64,000 nt of DNA, from the NCBI GenBank assembly GCA_019873685.1, contig JAIOAT010000006.1, forward strand, positions 1 to 64,000. Reading direction: 5' to 3'. How positions within the stretch are numbered: position 1 is the stretch's first letter; every line of letters starts with the position of its first letter. Positions 8,892 through 17,304 of the stretch are shown here, one piece after another. The notes below the pieces were generated by a model. It was not told the DNA's origin and made no database searches. It saw nothing but the letters and a program-made list of their open reading frames with translations. The DNA comes from Chloroflexota bacterium. Lineage in GTDB: Bacteria > Chloroflexota > Anaerolineae > Aggregatilineales > Ch27. A program made the position numbers and the translations under genes.

Positions 8892-9572
8892 ATGAGTCAG
8901 GCACAATCCGGATCAGGGCGGACGGCAGCGGCAATCGTCATCATCGGTGTGGGGGTGTTCCTGCTGCTGGCCCAGTTTGGTCTCTTTTCGTTTAGCCTGA
9001 TCGGCCTGCTGTGGCCGTTTTTCATCATCATCCCGGGGCTGGCCTTTCTGTACCCGGCGTGGAAGGGCGGCCCGGATGCGGCGCCGCTGGCGATCCCCGG
9101 CGCGATCATCACCGGGACCGGCGCGCTCCTGTTGCTGCAGAGCGTGACCGGCCGCTGGGAAAGCTGGGCTTATGTCTGGACGTTGTACCCGGTCTTTCTG
9201 GGGCTGGGGTTCATGTTGATGGGCCGCCGCACCGGCAACCGTAAGACGCTGGCTTCCGGGCGTGGGCTGGTGCGCTGGGGGATGATCGCCTTCATCATCT
9301 TCGCCGCGTTCTTTGAACTGTTCATCTTCACCGGGGCCAGGTTTGGCCGCTATATGCTGCCCGCCGCGCTGATCCTGATCGGCCTGTGGCTGCTGCTCCG
9401 CCGCGATCGGGCCAGCCGGCGCGAAGAAGAGGAAGACGACATCTTCACGACACCCCCATCAGGCAAGCCCAAGCGCACGACGACACCCGTCAGCGACGAA
9501 CTGCGCCGCCGCATCGACCTGGCCCTGGCCGATGACGAGAAGCCAGAGCCGCGTGACCCGACCGAAGGCTGA
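8892..9572 (+). CDS. Multi-pass membrane protein of LiaF/DUF5668-like style
   Basis: A 226-residue integral membrane protein with about five or six hydrophobic helices (near 12-30, 35-55, 68-85, 93-112, 128-150 and 155-172). The C-terminal tail is acidic then Pro/Thr-rich (REEEEDD onward) and probably cytoplasmic. The N-terminal hairpin (GVGVFLLLAQFGLF...GLLWPFFIIIPGL) resembles the small membrane domain of LiaI/LiaF-type envelope-stress proteins. That is a loose likeness. ATG 8892 is chosen for GGGGGAGG at 8876-8883. A terminator follows immediately, so the gene is probably monocistronic or ends a transcript with the methylase. Confidence 0.6.
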   Translation: MSQAQSGSGRTAAAIVIIGVGVFLLLAQFGLFSFSLIGLLWPFFIIIPGLAFLYPAWKGGPDAAPLAIPGAIITGTGALLLLQSVTGRWESWAYVWTLYPVFLGLGFMLMGRRTGNRKTLASGRGLVRWGMIAFIIFAAFFELFIFTGARFGRYMLPAALILIGLWLLLRRDRASRREEEEDDIFTTPPSGKPKRTTTPVSDELRRRIDLALADDEKPEPRDPTEG

Positions 9573-9597
9573 GCCTTTGCCCGCCGTAGTCTTCCGG

Positions 9598-9634
9598 GAG
9601 CCGCTCCCTGTACGCAGCAGGGAGCGGCTCTTTT
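9598..9634 (+). terminator. Intrinsic terminator
   Basis: A perfect 13-bp stem (9598-9610 with 9618-9630), a 7-base loop and TTTT, 25 bases after the stop of the preceding membrane protein gene. Confidence 0.85.
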
Positions 9635-9706
9635 GTCCTCTGGACAATCCTGCCGCGAACGGCTAACATCGACTCCGCTGCATCCCACCGGGGAGGATAG
9701 TGAACC

Positions 9707-11005
9707 GTGCCCCTGGCCGGCGACAGGCCCCTGCGCATCCTGCTGATCTCCCGCTGCCCACCTTATCCGCTGTATCTGGGCGACCGGCTGATTCCGTACC
9801 ATCTGGTGCGGGAGCTTTCCCGCCGCGGTCACCAGGTGGACCTGCTGGCCTTCTACCAGCAGCCGGAAGATACGGCTGATGTGCCGCATTACCGCCAGTT
9901 TTTCGCGAGCGTGACCCTGATCCGGGAGCCAGCCCGCAGCCTGCTGAGTCTGTTAACGCGCGCCCTGCGCCCCGATCGTCGCTTTCCCACCCGCCGGGAA
10001 CAGAGCTGGTCGCCGGAGATGTGGGATGCCATCGCCGATTGCCTGGCCAATCAGCCGCCAGTGGATGTGGTGCACCTGTTCGGCGGCGTGCAGGTCTACG
10101 AATTCCGGGCGCTGGCCCGCGCTTACCCCAACCTGATCACGCCTTACGAGAGCTACAGCCTGTTTCTGGAACGGGCGCTGGAACAGGCCAGCCATCCATT
10201 TGCGCGGGTGCGGATAGGACTGCAGCTGCTCATGGCCCGCCATTACGAGTCGTGGATGTTCACCGGCTACCAGCGCACGGTGGTGGTTTCCGAGCAGGAT
10301 GCCCGCACCCTGCGCCGTCTCACGCCGGAGCTGCCGGTTGCCGTTATCCCCAACGGCGTTGACCTGGAGCGCTTTGTCCCGACCGATCATGAGGCGGATA
10401 CGCCGACGCTGATCTTCACCGGCAACTATGACTACGCCCCGAATGTGGACGCCGCCCTGCTGTTGATCCGGGAGGTTTTCCCGGCGGTCAGGCGGGCGGT
10501 TCCGGAGGCGGAACTGCTGATCGTGGGGCATAATCCGCCCGCCGAACTGCGCCGGCTGGCAGGCGGCGGCGTGCAGGTGACCGGGCGTGTGCCGGATCTG
10601 CGGCCTTACCTGGATGATGCCCATGTGTACGTCAGCCCGTTGCGGGTAGGCGCGGGCATCAAGAACAAGATTCTGGAGGCGATGGCCATGCAAACCGCGG
10701 TGGTCGCCACGCCGATCAGCTGCGACGGCATCGATGTCCGCGATGAGCAGGACGTGATTCTCGCCAGGGAGCCAGCCGAGATCAGCCAGGCGGCGATCCG
10801 GCTGCTGCAGGACGCCGAATTGCGTCGCCGGATCGCCCGCCAGGGCCGCCGTCTGGTGGAGACCCGCTACACCTGGGGGCATGTCGCCAGCGCCTATGAA
10901 GACCTTTACAGCCAGGTGATCCGCGAGCATGGCAGGCCCGGCAATGCCCGCCCGGATTCCAGTCGCCCAGCCGGGACGCCCGCCACGAGGCGCAGCGACC
11001 CATGA
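9707..11005 (+). CDS. GT4-family glycosyltransferase
   Basis: GT-B fold glycosyltransferase. The N-terminal half begins LRILLISRCPPYPLYLGDR, typical of the acceptor domain. The C-terminal half has PNGVDLERF, IFTGNYDY, GRVPDLRPYL and SPLRVGAGIKNKILEAMA, the donor-binding region with the conserved Glu. This arrangement matches enzymes of exopolysaccharide or lipopolysaccharide-type assembly loci. GTG 9707 has GGGGAGG ten bases upstream. The stop overlaps the start of the next glycosyltransferase by ATGA, so the two are translationally coupled. The last 20 residues are Pro/Arg-rich and dispensable-looking. Confidence 0.85.
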   Translation: MPLAGDRPLRILLISRCPPYPLYLGDRLIPYHLVRELSRRGHQVDLLAFYQQPEDTADVPHYRQFFASVTLIREPARSLLSLLTRALRPDRRFPTRREQSWSPEMWDAIADCLANQPPVDVVHLFGGVQVYEFRALARAYPNLITPYESYSLFLERALEQASHPFARVRIGLQLLMARHYESWMFTGYQRTVVVSEQDARTLRRLTPELPVAVIPNGVDLERFVPTDHEADTPTLIFTGNYDYAPNVDAALLLIREVFPAVRRAVPEAELLIVGHNPPAELRRLAGGGVQVTGRVPDLRPYLDDAHVYVSPLRVGAGIKNKILEAMAMQTAVVATPISCDGIDVRDEQDVILAREPAEISQAAIRLLQDAELRRRIARQGRRLVETRYTWGHVASAYEDLYSQVIREHGRPGNARPDSSRPAGTPATRRSDP

Positions 11006-11766
11006 TCCAGACCACGGTTCCCGCCCCCATTCAGATAGCTTCCGGCGATTCCGCCGCCCGTGTGGTGGTGATCATCCCGGCCTACAACGAGGCAGGCCAT
11101 ATCGCCCAGATCATCGACCGGGTACGCGCCAGCGTACCGGGGGCCGCCGTCTGCGTGATCAACGATGGCAGCAAAGATGACACCGGGCGCGTCGCTGCCG
11201 CCGCCGGGGCCATCACCCTCAACATGCCCTTCAACGTCGGGATCGGCGCGGCTGTCCAGACCGGCTTTCTTTACGCCTACCGCCACGATTACGCCATGGC
11301 CGTGCGGCTGGATGGCGACGGCCAGCACCCGCCGGAGATCATCCCGGCATTGCTGGAGGCGTTGCAGCGCGGCGACGCGGACATGATCATCGGCTCGCGC
11401 TTCCTGACGGCGGAGCCGGCCGGCTACCGCGGTACGCTGCCGCGCCGGATCGGCATCCGCCTGCTGGCCTGGGTGATCGGCTGGCTGACCGGCGAGCCGC
11501 CGACCGACCCTACCAGCGGCCTGCTGGCTGCCAACCGCCGGGCGATCGCCTTTTGCGCCCACGAATACCCCCACGATTACCCGGAGCCGGAAGCCCGCGT
11601 GCTGATGCACCGGGCGGGGTTGCGCGTGCGGGAAGTGCCGGCGGCCATGCGGGAGCGGCTGGGCGGTGTCTCGTCGATCACCACCGCGCGATCAGTGTAT
11701 TATATGAGCAAAGTGCTGCTGGCCCTGCTGCTGGACGCGATCCGCATGCCGCGCTGGAAGGGCTGA
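11002..11766 (+). CDS. GT2-family glycosyltransferase (dolichyl-phosphate-mannose-synthase-like)
   Basis: GT-A fold enzyme expected to make a polyprenyl-phosphate sugar or extend a glycan. VIIPAYNEAGHI and INDGSKDDT form the nucleotide-binding strand and turn, and RLDGDGQHPPEII carries the metal-binding Asp-x-Asp. IIGSRF and DPTSGLLAANR follow as in DPM1-like proteins. There is no C-terminal membrane domain, so it is the short form. It is coupled by an ATGA overlap to the upstream GT4 gene. A DUF2304 gene lies 950 bases downstream; DUF2304 proteins commonly adjoin such GT2 enzymes, which supports a cell-surface glycan role. Confidence 0.87.
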   Translation: MIQTTVPAPIQIASGDSAARVVVIIPAYNEAGHIAQIIDRVRASVPGAAVCVINDGSKDDTGRVAAAAGAITLNMPFNVGIGAAVQTGFLYAYRHDYAMAVRLDGDGQHPPEIIPALLEALQRGDADMIIGSRFLTAEPAGYRGTLPRRIGIRLLAWVIGWLTGEPPTDPTSGLLAANRRAIAFCAHEYPHDYPEPEARVLMHRAGLRVREVPAAMRERLGGVSSITTARSVYYMSKVLLALLLDAIRMPRWKG

Positions 11767-11832
11767 TCGGCAGCCGCAGGGGCGGGTGTTTGCTGCTTTG
11801 CCCGTACAGAGGGTAGGAAACCAGGAGCGTCG

Positions 11833-12645
11833 GTGAACGATTACGCCCAGCAGATCGCCCGCCTGCAGGCGGAAATCGAAGAGCAGCAGGTCATCCTGAG
11901 CGATCTTGAAGCCGAAGTCGCCGATCTGCGCCGCGATGTGGAAGCGTTCCAGAAGCGGTACGAACGCATCGTCCACCCTGTTGAGGTGCGCCTGGAAGCG
12001 GCGCGAGCGGCCATTGCCGAGCTGGAACGCCAGCAGTACCTGCGGCGCGCTCATCCCCTGGGCGGCGGCAGACCACTGGAAGAAATCTGGCAGCCGCCGG
12101 AAGGCTATGTGCCGGTGGAGGAGCAATACCGGCGAACCTGGCAGGAGCCTCCTCCACCGCCGGAGGAGCCTTCACCGGTGCGCCCGGCGGCGACGGATCC
12201 TGAGGGGATGAGCATCAAGCAACTCTACCGCCAGCTGGCCCGCCGCTATCACCCTGATCTGGCGACGGAGCCGGCGGAACGCGCCTTCCGCAACGACCTG
12301 ATGGCCCGCATCAACGCCGCGTACACCGCCCGCGATCTGGGGGCGCTGCAGGCGCTGGCCCGCCAGCCGGAGGGCGCTCACCCGGAGCAGCCGCTGGCTG
12401 CCCTGCGCCTGCAGGAACTGGAGCAGATCGCCCGCCAGCTCAAGCGCCGCATCGCCGATCTCAAGCTGGAAAAGGCCGGCCTGCTCTATGGTGATATGCT
12501 GCGCCTGTCGCTGGAAGAGAAGCTGGTCCGCCGGCAGGGCCGCAACCTGCTGGCGGAGATGGCCGCCCGGCTGGAGCGCGAATATGATGAGGCCATGGCC
12601 CGCCTGGAGCAACTCCGGCGCAGCCAGCGCAGCAGCGATGGCTGA
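11833..12645 (+). CDS. Coiled-coil protein with an internal J-domain-like segment
   Basis: A 270-residue protein. Residues 1-70 are heptad-like (IARLQAEIEEQQVILSDLEA) and predicted coiled coil. A Pro-rich bridge (about 90-115) leads to a J-domain-like segment: IKQLYRQLARRYHPDLA with the HPD tripeptide at 140-142, then a helix with RINAAYTARD. A second long coiled coil (about 195-270) ends the protein. J-domains recruit and stimulate Hsp70; here it sits in the middle, unlike DnaJ. No Cys-rich or client-binding domain is present. GTG 11833 has CAGGAG just upstream. It lies between a GT2 gene and a DUF2304 gene on the same strand. Confidence 0.7.
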   Translation: MNDYAQQIARLQAEIEEQQVILSDLEAEVADLRRDVEAFQKRYERIVHPVEVRLEAARAAIAELERQQYLRRAHPLGGGRPLEEIWQPPEGYVPVEEQYRRTWQEPPPPPEEPSPVRPAATDPEGMSIKQLYRQLARRYHPDLATEPAERAFRNDLMARINAAYTARDLGALQALARQPEGAHPEQPLAALRLQELEQIARQLKRRIADLKLEKAGLLYGDMLRLSLEEKLVRRQGRNLLAEMAARLEREYDEAMARLEQLRRSQRSSDG

Positions 12646-12715
12646 TGGTTCGCCGGGCGGCCAACCCGGCAGGATCGATTGAGCATCACAAACGCCGCCT
12701 GAAACAGGAAATCCC

Positions 12716-13090
12716 ATGATGGATCGTCAAACGCTGGTAGGTCTGATTGTCACGCTGGGCATCCTGCTGGGGGTGCTGGAACTGGTGCGCCGGCGGCGGT
12801 TGCGCGAGGAATACTCGCTGCTGTGGATTCTGACCGCTCTTGCCCTGACGGTGCTCAACCTGTGGAGCGCGCCGCTGGACTGGTTTGCCGCATTGACCGG
12901 CATTTTCCGTCCAACGGTGCTGTTCGTGATTGCGGTGGGGTTCTTCCTGCTGATTCTGCTCTACTACAGCACGGTGCTGACCCGCCTGGCTGACCAGAAC
13001 AAAGACCTGGCTCAGGAGATCGCGCTGCTGCGCCATGAGATCGAGCAATTGCGCCGCGCCGGGCAGGATCATCCCCCGGCGGAGGGCTGA
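12716..13090 (+). CDS. DUF2304 membrane protein
   Basis: A 124-residue protein with three predicted membrane helices (about 8-24, 38-56 and 68-90) and a C-terminal coiled-coil tail (LAQEIALLRHEIEQLR). This is the layout of DUF2304, a family of unknown function usually encoded beside GT2 polyprenyl-phosphate glycosyltransferases, as here. An R-R-R-R-L-R-E-E loop separates helices one and two. AGGAAA precedes the start. It ends 19 bases before the convergent acetyltransferase stop. Confidence 0.8.
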   Translation: MMDRQTLVGLIVTLGILLGVLELVRRRRLREEYSLLWILTALALTVLNLWSAPLDWFAALTGIFRPTVLFVIAVGFFLLILLYYSTVLTRLADQNKDLAQEIALLRHEIEQLRRAGQDHPPAEG

Positions 13091-13109
13091 GGCAGCAGCG
13101 GCGGGTAGC

Positions 13110-14111
13110 TCATTCCCGCAGGATCAGGCCCATGCGCCGGTAGATGCAACGCTGCCGGAAGCCCAGCGTCCTCGCCGCTGCCAGCAGCGGCGGCTGCCAC
13201 GCGGCAATGGATAGTTCAATCCGCCGCCCCGGACTGGCCCAGATCGTTTCCCGGAGCAATGTGGCCAGCAGCGCCGCCTGCGGCGCGGGATGGGCGGGGT
13301 CAGCCTGCACGCTGAGCGCATTGGTGCCGCCGGGACGAGTCCGGACGCTGCACCCGCCCAGGGCGACGGTCGTGCCGTCCAGCGTGCGCAGGGCGAACAG
13401 CAGGGCGTGCTGGCCGGAGAGGCGCTCAAACAGTGGGACGGCAAGGCGCAGCGGGCGCGGCATACGGAAGCGGCGGGGTTCCACCGGCTCAAAGCGCTTG
13501 ACCGCCCCGGGCGTGATCCGCCGGGCCAGCGCCAGGCGCGTTTCCCAGTCAAAGCGATCCAGCGGGCCGAGCGCGTAGCCATCCGGCAGCAACATGTCCG
13601 GTAAGGTCTGCCCATCTTCCGGCAGGTAATCCAGCTCAACACTGCCTGAATAATGGACGAAGCCCAGGCGCTCATACAACGCGCAGGCCGGGACATTCCC
13701 CTCCACTACGTCAAGGATCACCCGCGCTGCGCCCCGTGCGCGGGCCAGCGCCAGCGCCGCTTCCACCAGTTGCCGGGCGATTCCCCGCCGCCGGTATTCC
13801 GGCAGGACAGCCACGTTGCCGATCAGCCAGGTGTCCGACGCGCCCTGCCGGGTCACGTTGATTACGCCGACCGGGCGGCCATCCTCCTCCCAGACAAAGC
13901 CGCGCATGATATCCCGCAGCGGCGGGTGAAGCAGCCCCAGCAGGCGCAGCAGTGGCCACGTGCGTCGCAGCCCGCGCAGCGATTCCAGCAGCCCTTCGCG
14001 CTGGTCGGTTTCCAGCGACCATTCGGGATGCTCCGGGTACTGGAAGGCGGAAGGCAGCACTTCGGCCAGGGTAGCCGCATCCGCAGGAAGGCGGAATGGC
14101 CGGATGGGCAT
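13110..14111 (-). CDS. GNAT-family N-acetyltransferase
   Basis: Acyl-CoA-dependent acetyltransferase. The N-terminal GNAT domain has VINVTRQGASDTWLIGNVAV, then VLPEYRRRGIARQLVEAAL (the R/Q-x-x-G-x-G/A acetyl-CoA loop) and ALYERLGFVH. A second half of about 150 residues looks like a degenerate GNAT repeat (IELSIAAWQPPLLAAARTLGF near the C-terminus). ATG 14111 is preferred over an in-frame ATG 72 bases upstream because GAAAGGGG lies seven bases before it on the minus strand. The substrate is unknown. Confidence 0.8.
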   Translation of the reverse strand: MPIRPFRLPADAATLAEVLPSAFQYPEHPEWSLETDQREGLLESLRGLRRTWPLLRLLGLLHPPLRDIMRGFVWEEDGRPVGVINVTRQGASDTWLIGNVAVLPEYRRRGIARQLVEAALALARARGAARVILDVVEGNVPACALYERLGFVHYSGSVELDYLPEDGQTLPDMLLPDGYALGPLDRFDWETRLALARRITPGAVKRFEPVEPRRFRMPRPLRLAVPLFERLSGQHALLFALRTLDGTTVALGGCSVRTRPGGTNALSVQADPAHPAPQAALLATLLRETIWASPGRRIELSIAAWQPPLLAAARTLGFRQRCIYRRMGLILRE

Positions 14112-14184
14112 GATCGATCCCCTTTCAGGCAGGCGGCGTAGTGGTGCTGAAGGCTCGCCGCGCGGTTTGGCGCCAGGCTGCAAA

Positions 14185-14210
14185 GGGGGCGCCCCGGCTG
14201 GGACGCCCCC
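14185..14210 (-). terminator. Possible terminator after the BMP gene
   Basis: GGGGGCG (14185-14191) pairs with CGCCCCC (14204-14210). Read on the minus strand it is followed by TTTG. Short stem and weak T-run. Confidence 0.35.
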
Positions 14211-14294
14211 GCTATCCGCTATTGGACCAGCCTGGAACCTACCTGCAGATTGCTCTCAGACGCTCAGACAGGGGGCTTAGGCCCCTTGCCCTCA

Positions 14295-16199
14295 CTATTC
14301 CGGCAGTTGCTGCAGGACGACGATCTCGCCAGACTTGATGGCCTCGATGGCGGCGTTGGCCGCGTCGATCACCTCAGCGGGGATGTCCACCCCGCCGTAG
14401 ACGATCTTCAGGCCGCCGTTGGCGAAGGTCAGGCTGTAGGCTTCGCCGCCATAGACGCCGGTCGCTACCAGCTCGACCATACGACCCAGCACCGGCGTCC
14501 AGTTGAAGACCTGCGACGCCACGACCGTCTGCGGCCACGCGCCGCTCTGGTCGCTCTGCGTGCCAAACCAGTAGCCGCCCGCTGCCTGGATGGCCTCGAT
14601 CGCGCCGATCACCTGCTGAGCGGAGCCAGAGAGCACGTCAGCGCCAGCGGCGATCTGGGTCTGGGCCGCTTCGGCGGCGGCGGCTGTATCGCTGAAGGAG
14701 CCGGTGTAGGTCAGCAGGATTTCCGCGTCGGGGTTGCTGGCCTTGATGCCCTGCTGGAAGCCGTTGATGTACAGCAGCGCGTCGCCAGCGGGGACGGGGC
14801 CGACGATCCCGATCACGTTGCTCTTGGTCAGCAGCCCGGCCATCACGCCGTTGACATAGCCGCCCTGTTCAGCGTTAGCCTCGTAGGCGAAGATGTTCTC
14901 GGCGGTTTCAGAGGCGGTGCCCCAGGCGAAGGCGGTCTCCGGGTAATCCTGGGCCAGCTCGAAGAGCGAGGTGCCGTACTGCGTGCCATGGGCGATGACC
15001 AGATCGTAGCCGTCCTCAGCATAGTCGCGGAGGGCCTGGGCGGCGGCGGTCACGTCAAACATGCCTTCGGTGTAGGCAATCTCCAGCTTCTCCGGCCCGC
15101 CAAGTTGCTGCTGCAGCTCAAGCAGGGCGCTGAAGATCGCCTGGCTCCAGGCCAGGTCAGTGATGCTGCTGGGCATCACAATAGCGATGCGGAACTGCTC
15201 CTCCGGCAGCGTACCGAGCGGGTAGACTTCCTTGGCCATAATGCGGGCCATGGCGGCGCGGCCAGCCTCAAAGACTTCCGCGGGCACGCCTTCCAGAGCC
15301 TCGTTGAAGGCCATCTGCAGGGCGCCGTCGCCCAGCGTGGGCTGGAAGGCAATGCCGCCCTTGACGCCGCTGGCGCGGGCATCCAGCATGGCCTGGATCA
15401 CGGGCTGCCAGTTGTAGACCTGGGCGGCGACCACGGTATCCGGCCAGACTTCAGCCTGGTTGGTATCGGTGGCGAACCAGTACCCCTTGGCGCTCTGGAT
15501 GGCTTCCACCGCGCCGGGCACCTGCTGGGCGGAGCCGGTCAGGATGTCGGCCCCGGCGGCGATGTGGGCCTGCGCAGCGCTGGCGGCGGCGGCGGTATCG
15601 CCGAATGAGCCGGTGTAGGTGATCAGCACTTCAGCGTCGGGGTTAGAGGCGTTGACGCCCTGGACAAAGCCGTTGTTGTACAGGATGGCGTCGCCAGCGG
15701 GGACGGGGCCGACAATGCCGATGATGTTGCTCTTGGTCAGCAGCCCGGCCATCACGCCGTTGACATAGCCGCCTTCCTGCGCCCGCGCGCCGTAGGCGAA
15801 GACGTTGGTGATCCCGCGGTCAGCGCCGGTGTCAGAGGCGGTGCCCCAGGCAAACGAGGTCTCCGGATATTCCGGGGCCAGCTCAAAGAGCGAGGTGCCG
15901 TACTGCGCGCCGTGGGCGATCACCAGGTCGTAGCCTTCATCGCCGAAGTCGCGCATTGCTTCTGTGGCGGCGGTCACATCGAACATGCCCTCGATGTAGG
16001 TGATCTGCAGCGCGCTCTCGCCGCCCATGGCTTCCTGGACGGCCAGCAGACCCTCGTACATGCTCTGGCTCCAGGCCAGGTCATTGCCGCTGCTGGGCAG
16101 GATCAGGCCAACCTTGATCGGCTCCTGGGCGCTGACTGATCCCAGGGCAGCCACCAGCAGGGCGACAATCAACAGGCTGATCAGCATTTGTCTACGCAT
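14295..16199 (-). CDS. BMP-family (nucleoside/simple sugar) binding protein, tandemly duplicated
   Basis: Extracytoplasmic solute-binding protein of the BMP (basic membrane protein/PnrA) family, which delivers nucleosides or related ligands to ABC permeases. A signal peptide occupies about residues 1-24, with no lipobox Cys. Residues about 26-330 and 335-634 are two complete BMP modules, each with (M/L)PSS...DLAWSQ, EGMFDVTAA, DLVIAHG-QYGTSLFEL and SGSAQQV or TGSAQQV. The offset is about 308 residues. A normal BMP protein is one module (about 320-370 residues), so this is a double-headed binder. The two permease genes lie directly upstream on the same strand. Ligand unknown. Confidence 0.88.
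   Translation of the reverse strand: MRRQMLISLLIVALLVAALGSVSAQEPIKVGLILPSSGNDLAWSQSMYEGLLAVQEAMGGESALQITYIEGMFDVTAATEAMRDFGDEGYDLVIAHGAQYGTSLFELAPEYPETSFAWGTASDTGADRGITNVFAYGARAQEGGYVNGVMAGLLTKSNIIGIVGPVPAGDAILYNNGFVQGVNASNPDAEVLITYTGSFGDTAAAASAAQAHIAAGADILTGSAQQVPGAVEAIQSAKGYWFATDTNQAEVWPDTVVAAQVYNWQPVIQAMLDARASGVKGGIAFQPTLGDGALQMAFNEALEGVPAEVFEAGRAAMARIMAKEVYPLGTLPEEQFRIAIVMPSSITDLAWSQAIFSALLELQQQLGGPEKLEIAYTEGMFDVTAAAQALRDYAEDGYDLVIAHGTQYGTSLFELAQDYPETAFAWGTASETAENIFAYEANAEQGGYVNGVMAGLLTKSNVIGIVGPVPAGDALLYINGFQQGIKASNPDAEILLTYTGSFSDTAAAAEAAQTQIAAGADVLSGSAQQVIGAIEAIQAAGGYWFGTQSDQSGAWPQTVVASQVFNWTPVLGRMVELVATGVYGGEAYSLTFANGGLKIVYGGVDIPAEVIDAANAAIEAIKSGEIVVLQQLPE
14310..16130 (-). repeat. Internal tandem duplication in the BMP gene
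   Basis: The two halves match over their whole length at the protein level, and many stretches are nearly identical in DNA. One example is the block encoding GVMAGLLTKSN-IGIVGPVPAGDA, present at both about 14790-14850 and 15700-15770. The period is about 925 bases. This points to an in-frame gene duplication that has since diverged. Confidence 0.85.
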
Positions 16200-16347
16200 C
16201 CGTTTTTCTCCTCAACTTAACCAAGAGAACGAACTTTGACCGCACAGGCCGGAGCCTGGGGACAACAAGAACCCTATTTGACTCTCACTGTAGGGGCGGT
16301 TCCGCCGGGCTGTCAAGCCGACAGCACTGGCGTCGCCCCTCCCGCTG

Positions 16348-17304
16348 CTAGCCCTCCTCGCGCTCGAACGGCTTGGTGAGCGCTGCCGGTTCCACGCGCT
16401 TGCGTTCCCGCGCGAAGATCAACACCACGATGATCAACACGTAAGGGACCATGATCAGCAGGTTGGGGGGGATATTGATCGTCACGCCCCGCAGGCTGTT
16501 GAAGATCTGAACGAAGTTCTGCAGGATGCTGGCCGCGCTGAACAGCAGCGCCCCACCCATCACCCGCCAGGGCGACCACGCTCCAAAGTATACCAGCGCC
16601 ACGGCGATGAAGCCCGCGCCAGCTGTCATATTCTCCTGAAAGACGTTGGTGATGGCGATCGACAGCGATGCGCCCGCCAGCCCGGCCATCATCCCGCCCA
16701 GGGTGACGGTGATGTAGCGCACGCGGGCCACACTGACACCCACCGAGTCGGCGGCGGCGGGGTTCTGCCCGACGGCGCGCACCTGTAGCCCGAAGCTGGT
16801 GCGGTTGAGCACCCAGACCGAGATCGGTACCAGGGCGAAGGCGATGTAAACCAGGATGTTGTGCTGAAAAAGCGCCGTGCCAAAGAACGGCAGGCCGCTC
16901 AGCACCGGGAAGGTAATCGGCTGAAAGCCCCGGACAGTGATCACGCCCCCGGCCAGCACCTTGAACAGCAGGCTGGACATGCCCTGCCCGAACAGGGTGA
17001 AGCCAATCCCGCTGATGCCCTGCTGGGCCTGTAGCGTGACGCTGACGAAGGCCATCGCCAGCCCCATCAGGCCGCCGACGATCAACGCTGCCAGCACACC
17101 CGCCCAGGGTGAAAGGGCCAGCCCTTTGTCGGAAACGACAAAGATGGCGAAGAAAGCGCCCATCAGCATGATGCCCTCGACGCCCAGGTTCAGCACGCCT
17201 GACCGCTGGGCGAAGACTTCCCCCAGGGAGGCGAACAGAAACGGCGTGGCAAAAAGCAGCGTTAGCCGCACAATCTCGGAGATAACGCCCACAATGTCGG
17301 TCAT
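16348..17304 (-). CDS. ABC transporter permease (YufQ/BmpC-like)
   Basis: Inner-membrane permease of the simple-sugar/nucleoside BPD_transp_2 class. It has about nine hydrophobic helices and the signature RSGVLNLGVEGIMLMGAF near the N-terminus. The region ending VRAVGQNPAAADSVGV is the ATPase-contact loop. ATG 17304 overlaps the stop of the upstream permease by ATGA; longer frames upstream lie inside that gene. It forms a heterodimer partner for the next gene, with the BMP protein as receptor. The family length (about 305-320) fits its 318 residues. Confidence 0.88.
   Translation of the reverse strand: MTDIVGVISEIVRLTLLFATPFLFASLGEVFAQRSGVLNLGVEGIMLMGAFFAIFVVSDKGLALSPWAGVLAALIVGGLMGLAMAFVSVTLQAQQGISGIGFTLFGQGMSSLLFKVLAGGVITVRGFQPITFPVLSGLPFFGTALFQHNILVYIAFALVPISVWVLNRTSFGLQVRAVGQNPAAADSVGVSVARVRYITVTLGGMMAGLAGASLSIAITNVFQENMTAGAGFIAVALVYFGAWSPWRVMGGALLFSAASILQNFVQIFNSLRGVTINIPPNLLIMVPYVLIIVVLIFARERKRVEPAALTKPFEREEG

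Noticed and set aside
14250-15608. 452-codon plus-strand frame opposite the BMP gene
   Set aside because: Antisense shadow caused by G+C-rich third positions. The minus strand encodes a clear BMP protein.
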